The notes beneath the pieces were generated by a model. It saw only the letters and a list, made by a program, of their open reading frames with translations. It ran no database searches and was not told the origin of the DNA. Below, piece after piece: positions 60,763 to 64,000 of a stretch of 64,000 nt of DNA (the first letter of the stretch is position 1; every line of letters starts with the position of its first letter). The stretch spans positions 5,146,001 through 5,210,000 of the forward strand of contig NZ_PJMQ01000001.1 of the NCBI RefSeq assembly GCF_002846335.1, given 5' to 3'. A program made the translations under genes and the position numbers. This stretch comes from Janthinobacterium sp. 61. Its GTDB lineage: Bacteria > Pseudomonadota > Gammaproteobacteria > Burkholderiales > Burkholderiaceae_D.

Positions 60763-61617
60763 ATGTCCACTTCCTATCGTTTGATCCTCAGGCTGGCCGG
60801 TATCGTGCTTGGCGGCAGTGCACTGGCCGTGCAGCCGCCCGAGCCGCCCGCGCCACCGGCCGCCCCGGCTGCACCCAGCAAGAAAATCACTATCTCCATG
60901 GACAGCGGCGATGGCTATGCGCTCGTCGACAGCAGCGAGGATAGCGTCACCATGGCAGGCAGCGATGTCGATGGCCAGCAGATTAAACAGCTGCAGCGTT
61001 CGCTCAAGGGGCATTTCCTGTGGTTCCGTGACCAGGGCAAGGGCTATGTGACGCAGGATGCCGCGCTGTTGGCCCGCGTCCGCGACGCCTGGAAGCCATC
61101 GCAGCAGCTGGGCTTGCAGATGAGCGGTCTGGGCAAGCAGATGAGCGAGCACGGCAAGGCGATGGGCGAACTGGGCAGCAAGATGGGCGTTCATGGCGCT
61201 GCGCAGGCGAATGGCGGTACGCGCGATGCGCAGCAGCTGCAAACGCTGGGCCGCCAGCAGCAGGAACTGGGCCGCAAGATGGGCGAGGCGGCGCGCCGCC
61301 AGGCGCAAGCGACCACGGAGACAGCGCGCCGTGCGGCAGGGCGCGAGGTGGAACGCCTGCAGCAGCAGATGGAGGATGCGCAGGATGCCATGGAAGAGGT
61401 CAACGATCGCATTGTCGCCACGCAAGAGCGCGAAGCGGCCAAGGTGGATGCGCTGTCGCGCCAGATGGATCAGCGCGGCAAGCCGATGGAAACCCTGGGC
61501 AAGCAAATGGAAGCGCTGGGACGCCAGCAGGAAAAGGCATCAAAAGCAGCCGACAAGACCACGCGCCAGGTGATCGCCCAGGCGCTCAGCGAAGGCAAGG
61601 CAAAGCTGGTGCGCTGA
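60763..61617 (+). CDS. Secreted coiled-coil protein resembling the tail of M56/BlaR1-like peptidases
   Basis: 284 residues from ATG 60763. An N-terminal signal-like segment (about 6-24) and a Pro/Ala stretch are followed by a small domain containing WFRDQGKGYVTQDAALL (about 88-104), then a long helical region with repeated G-x-Q/K-M units (GKQM, GKAM, GSKM, GRKM) and a heptad coiled coil to the end. The WFR...GKGYV plus GxQM pattern is, from memory, the one found at the C-terminus of some M56 (BlaR1-type) membrane peptidases; here it occurs without any peptidase domain. Function unknown. Confidence 0.65.
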   Translation: MSTSYRLILRLAGIVLGGSALAVQPPEPPAPPAAPAAPSKKITISMDSGDGYALVDSSEDSVTMAGSDVDGQQIKQLQRSLKGHFLWFRDQGKGYVTQDAALLARVRDAWKPSQQLGLQMSGLGKQMSEHGKAMGELGSKMGVHGAAQANGGTRDAQQLQTLGRQQQELGRKMGEAARRQAQATTETARRAAGREVERLQQQMEDAQDAMEEVNDRIVATQEREAAKVDALSRQMDQRGKPMETLGKQMEALGRQQEKASKAADKTTRQVIAQALSEGKAKLVR

Positions 61618-61630
61618 ATGGTGTGCTGAA

Positions 61631-62155
61631 TCAGCGGGCCAGCGGCTTGCGCATCAGGCAGCGCAGCGCCGGATCGTGCCCGTCCTGCGCTTCGCGCGCC
61701 AGCTTGAGCGCGTGGCCCGCGCCCAGCGCTACGGCATCGATTTCGCTGAAACCGTGACGCGCATAGTAGGGCGCGTTCCAAGGCAGATGGCGGTAGGTGC
61801 TCAGTGTCAGGCTGGCGCAGCCCTGCGCCCGGGCGTGGGCCGCCGCCGCGTCAAGCAGGCGCGCGCCCAGTCCCTGCCGTTGATGCGGCAGGGCAACGGA
61901 CAATTCCACGATGAATATCTGGCCGTCAAGCGGCTGGGCTGCCAGGAAACCGGCGGGCCTGTCCTGCCCATCGGCAGCCACCCACACGCCGCCATGCTGC
62001 TGCAGCGCCTGCAAGGTGCGCAGTGGCAAGGGTTCACCGTGCGCCAGCCACGCCAAGTCCGCCCCGGCCTGCGCAAACAGGGTGGCGGCACTGCGCTCGA
62101 CCTGGGCCAGCAGGGGCAAGTCGACCTGGCTGGCCGCACGGATGGCGTAGCTCAC
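61631..62155 (-). CDS. GNAT family N-acetyltransferase
   Basis: 174 residues with a GTG start. IFIVELSVALPHQRQGLGARLLDAA carries the acetyl-CoA motif (read as VELSVALPHQ then RQGLGARLLD), followed by LSTYRHLPWNAPYYARHGF. Substrate unknown. Its start overlaps the stop of the gene upstream in GTGA, so the two are translationally coupled. Confidence 0.88.
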   Translation of the reverse strand: MSYAIRAASQVDLPLLAQVERSAATLFAQAGADLAWLAHGEPLPLRTLQALQQHGGVWVAADGQDRPAGFLAAQPLDGQIFIVELSVALPHQRQGLGARLLDAAAAHARAQGCASLTLSTYRHLPWNAPYYARHGFSEIDAVALGAGHALKLAREAQDGHDPALRCLMRKPLAR

Positions 62156-62430
62156 GGCGTCTGCCAGGTGGCGGCAACGGCGCGGTATTGCGCCGGCAGC
62201 TGCTCCCTGGCCTCGTCCACGCTGGCATACACCTCATCCTGCACCGTTTCCCAGCGCGCATCGCAGCAGAAGCGGTAGGCGCACGCCTCGTCACCGTAGC
62301 GGCACACGGCCAGGCCGTGAATGGGGATGGGGGCTGCGCCAGCATGCTCATCGGTGACATGGCCGAAGGGCAGGTCGGACCAGGCCCAGGCCAGTACGCG
62401 GGCGCCGTCGAGGTGAGTGGGTGGTGTCAT
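62152..62430 (-). CDS. Small hypothetical protein coupled to the acetyltransferase
   Basis: 92 residues from the ATG at 62430. Not recognised. Soluble, with three cysteines (VCRYGDEACAYRFCC region, four counting the adjacent pair) and a Trp-rich start (VLAWAWSDLPFGH). Overlap with the acetyltransferase start and same strand indicate a two-gene unit. A start fifteen codons earlier is possible but lies close to the uvrD promoter. Confidence 0.6.
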   Translation of the reverse strand: MTPPTHLDGARVLAWAWSDLPFGHVTDEHAGAAPIPIHGLAVCRYGDEACAYRFCCDARWETVQDEVYASVDEAREQLPAQYRAVAATWQTP

Positions 62431-62527
62431 GGGATACGGGCTGCTGTGTCGGGACGCCGATTGTAGCGCGCACATGGAAAACTGGCGCGACCGCTGGACA
62501 AATGCACAGTATTTTTAGCCATGCCGG

Positions 62528-62533
62528 TATAAT
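62528..62533 (+). promoter_or_regulatory. -10 box placed for a leaderless uvrD transcript
   Basis: A perfect TATAAT ends six bases before the A of the uvrD ATG, so transcription from it would start at or within a base or two of the start codon. The -35 is weak (TGCACA with a long spacer). Confidence 0.5.
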
Positions 62534-62539
62534 CACGGC

Positions 62540-64000
62540 ATGCAAAATCTTCTTCATAACCTCAATCCCGAACAATTGGCTGCCGTCACCTTGCCGGCCC
62601 AGCATGCGTTGATCCTGGCTGGCGCCGGTTCGGGCAAGACCCGCGTGCTGACCACCCGCATCGCGTGGCTGATCCAGACTCAGCAGGTATCGCCGCCCGG
62701 CATCCTGGCCGTGACCTTTACGAACAAGGCCGCCAAGGAAATGCTCACGCGCCTGTCAGCCATGTTGCCGATCAACACGCGCGGCATGTGGATCGGCACC
62801 TTCCACGGCCTGTGCAACCGCTTGCTGCGCACGCACTACCGCGATGCCGCCTTGCCGCAGACCTTCCAGATCCTCGATTCGCAGGATCAATTGTCGGTGA
62901 TCAAGCGCTTGTTGAAGGCGAACAACATCGATGATGAGAAATTCCCGCCGAAGACGGTGATGTATTTCATCAACAACGCCAAGGATCAGGGCTTGCGCGC
63001 CACGGACGTGGAAGCGTACGACGCGCACGAGCGCAAGATGGTCGAGCTGTACCAGCTGTATGACGACCAGTGCCAGCGTGAAGGCGTGGTCGATTTTGCC
63101 GAATTGCTGCTGCGCACGTACGAATTGCTCAGCCGCAACCAGCCGCTGCGTGAACACTATCAGGCGCGCTTCCGCCACATCCTCGTGGACGAGTTCCAGG
63201 ATACGAACAATCTGCAATACAACTGGCTCAAGTTGCTGGCCGGCCACGGCAGCCGCGATGGCGGCGCCCTGTTTGCCGTCGGTGACGATGACCAGAGCAT
63301 CTACGCGTTTCGCGGCGCCAACGTGGGCAATATGAGCGCCTTCGAGCACGAATTCCAGGTCAAGAACTTGATCAAGCTGGAGCAGAACTACCGCTCGCAT
63401 GGCCACATCCTCGACAGCGCTAACGTGCTGATCGCGAACAATAGCAAGCGCCTGGGCAAGAATCTGCGCACGGACGCGGGCCATGGCGAGCAGGTGCGCG
63501 TGTACGAAGCCAGTTCCGACTTGCAGGAAGCGCAGTGGATCATCGAAGAGGCGAAAAGCCTGATCGCCGATGGTGCCTCGCGCAGCGAAATCGCTATTCT
63601 CTACCGCTCGAACGCGCAGTCGCGCGTGATCGAACATGCGCTGTTTTCAGCCAGTATTCCGTACCACGTGTATGGCGGCCAGCGCTATTTCCAGCGCGCC
63701 GAGGTCAAGCACGCGATTGCTTATTTGCAATTGATGGACAATCCGCACAATGACTCCGCTTTCTTGCGCGTGGTCAATTTCCCTACGCGGGGCATCGGCA
63801 TGCGCTCGATCGAGCAATTGCAGGCCGCGTCGGAACAGTACGGCATCTCGCTGTATGCGTCCGTGCCCTACGTGGCGGGCAAGGCGGGCAGCGTGCTGGC
63901 CGGTTTCGTCAAGCTGATCGAGGGCGTACGTTTCGAAACGCAGCAATTGTCCTTGCCCGAAATGGTGCGCGTGGTGCTGGAAGCGAGTACTTTGCTGCAG
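62540..64000 (+). CDS. uvrD: UvrD/Rep family DNA helicase, N-terminal part (cut by window edge)
   Basis: The first ~487 codons of a superfamily 1 helicase that unwinds DNA in excision and mismatch repair. LNPEQLAAVTLP (Q motif), AGAGSGKTRVL (Walker A, about 29-39), VTFTNKAAKEM (motif Ia), ILVDEFQDTN (Walker B), VGDDDQSIYAFRGA (motif III) and LEQNYRSHGHILD (motif IV) are all intact. The reading frame continues past the right edge. UvrD and Rep are similar; the overall style is UvrD. No Shine-Dalgarno precedes the ATG, consistent with a leaderless mRNA. Confidence 0.93.
   Translation, partial: MQNLLHNLNPEQLAAVTLPAQHALILAGAGSGKTRVLTTRIAWLIQTQQVSPPGILAVTFTNKAAKEMLTRLSAMLPINTRGMWIGTFHGLCNRLLRTHYRDAALPQTFQILDSQDQLSVIKRLLKANNIDDEKFPPKTVMYFINNAKDQGLRATDVEAYDAHERKMVELYQLYDDQCQREGVVDFAELLLRTYELLSRNQPLREHYQARFRHILVDEFQDTNNLQYNWLKLLAGHGSRDGGALFAVGDDDQSIYAFRGANVGNMSAFEHEFQVKNLIKLEQNYRSHGHILDSANVLIANNSKRLGKNLRTDAGHGEQVRVYEASSDLQEAQWIIEEAKSLIADGASRSEIAILYRSNAQSRVIEHALFSASIPYHVYGGQRYFQRAEVKHAIAYLQLMDNPHNDSAFLRVVNFPTRGIGMRSIEQLQAASEQYGISLYASVPYVAGKAGSVLAGFVKLIEGVRFETQQLSLPEMVRVVLEASTLLQ

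Noticed and set aside
61631..62430. Type II toxin-antitoxin (GNAT toxin with antitoxin)
   Set aside because: The small protein has no ribbon-helix-helix or other DNA-binding motif, and the GNAT looks like an ordinary housekeeping acetyltransferase; kept only as a low-interest finding.
62152..62475. Longer start for the small gene coupled to the acetyltransferase
   Set aside because: The upstream codons approach the uvrD promoter and lack a ribosome-binding site; the internal ATG is more natural.

Overview
The window looks like a chromosomal segment of a betaproteobacterium, most likely Oxalobacteraceae (Janthinobacterium/Massilia type). This is inferred from protein style, high GC, a betaproteobacterial general porin, Coq7-type ubiquinone synthesis and familiar gene neighbourhoods (def-fmt, rplM-rpsI-argC, erpA-anmK-M23-tyrS-dtd, dusB-fis-purH-ruvCAB, thiC-thiS-thiG). 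I see no rRNA, tRNA, CRISPR, prophage or insertion sequence. Gene density is high and almost all genes are intact; only metH (left edge) and uvrD (right edge) are cut by the window.

Left third (1-26 kb): the 5' part of metH; an AT-rich gap leading into a lipoprotein with IPT/TIG-like repeats and a metzincin-like zinc site; fmt and def; dprA and smg; a large hairpin repeat; and topB with a histone-H1-like Lys/Ala tail. A likely phosphate-scavenging operon follows: a lipoprotein alkaline phosphatase, a periplasmic alkaline phosphatase and a His-rich secreted protein, behind a Pho-box-like promoter. Divergent from it are a periplasmic MBL-fold protein, a DsbA-like thioredoxin-fold protein and a catalase. 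Two ABC-2 type ABC systems then lie head-to-tail on the minus strand; one permease is fused to an M1 aminopeptidase-like domain.

Middle (26-47 kb): mostly housekeeping. Ubiquinone hydroxylase Coq7, OsmC, ribosomal proteins L13/S9, ArgC, a bactofilin, ErpA, AnmK, an M23 endopeptidase, TyrS and Dtd, a PEBP-like protein, a histidine phosphatase, DusB-Fis, PurH, RuvCAB, YaiI, a DUF2147 protein, ValS and a porin. A nested REP/BIME-type palindrome separates purH from ruvC.

Right third (47-64 kb): a signalling cluster (GGDEF-EAL c-di-GMP enzyme, divergent Crp-like regulator, hybrid histidine kinase, REC-PAS protein) with a large palindrome in the divergent promoter. Next is a TPP-riboswitch-controlled thiamine operon (thiC-thiS-thiG-thiD-thiE, with no thiO or thiH inside), an ANTAR-type antiterminator response regulator, a class III alcohol dehydrogenase, a coiled-coil secreted protein resembling the tail of M56/BlaR1-like peptidases, a GNAT pair, and the start of a UvrD-type helicase whose mRNA may be leaderless.

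No single locus is clearly an undescribed system. The best candidates for new biology are the Pho-box alkaline phosphatase operon with its His-rich secreted protein, the ABC permease/M1 peptidase fusion, the IPT-metzincin lipoprotein, and the palindrome between the c-di-GMP gene and the Crp-like gene. Every family assignment here comes from reading motifs; none was confirmed by a database search.
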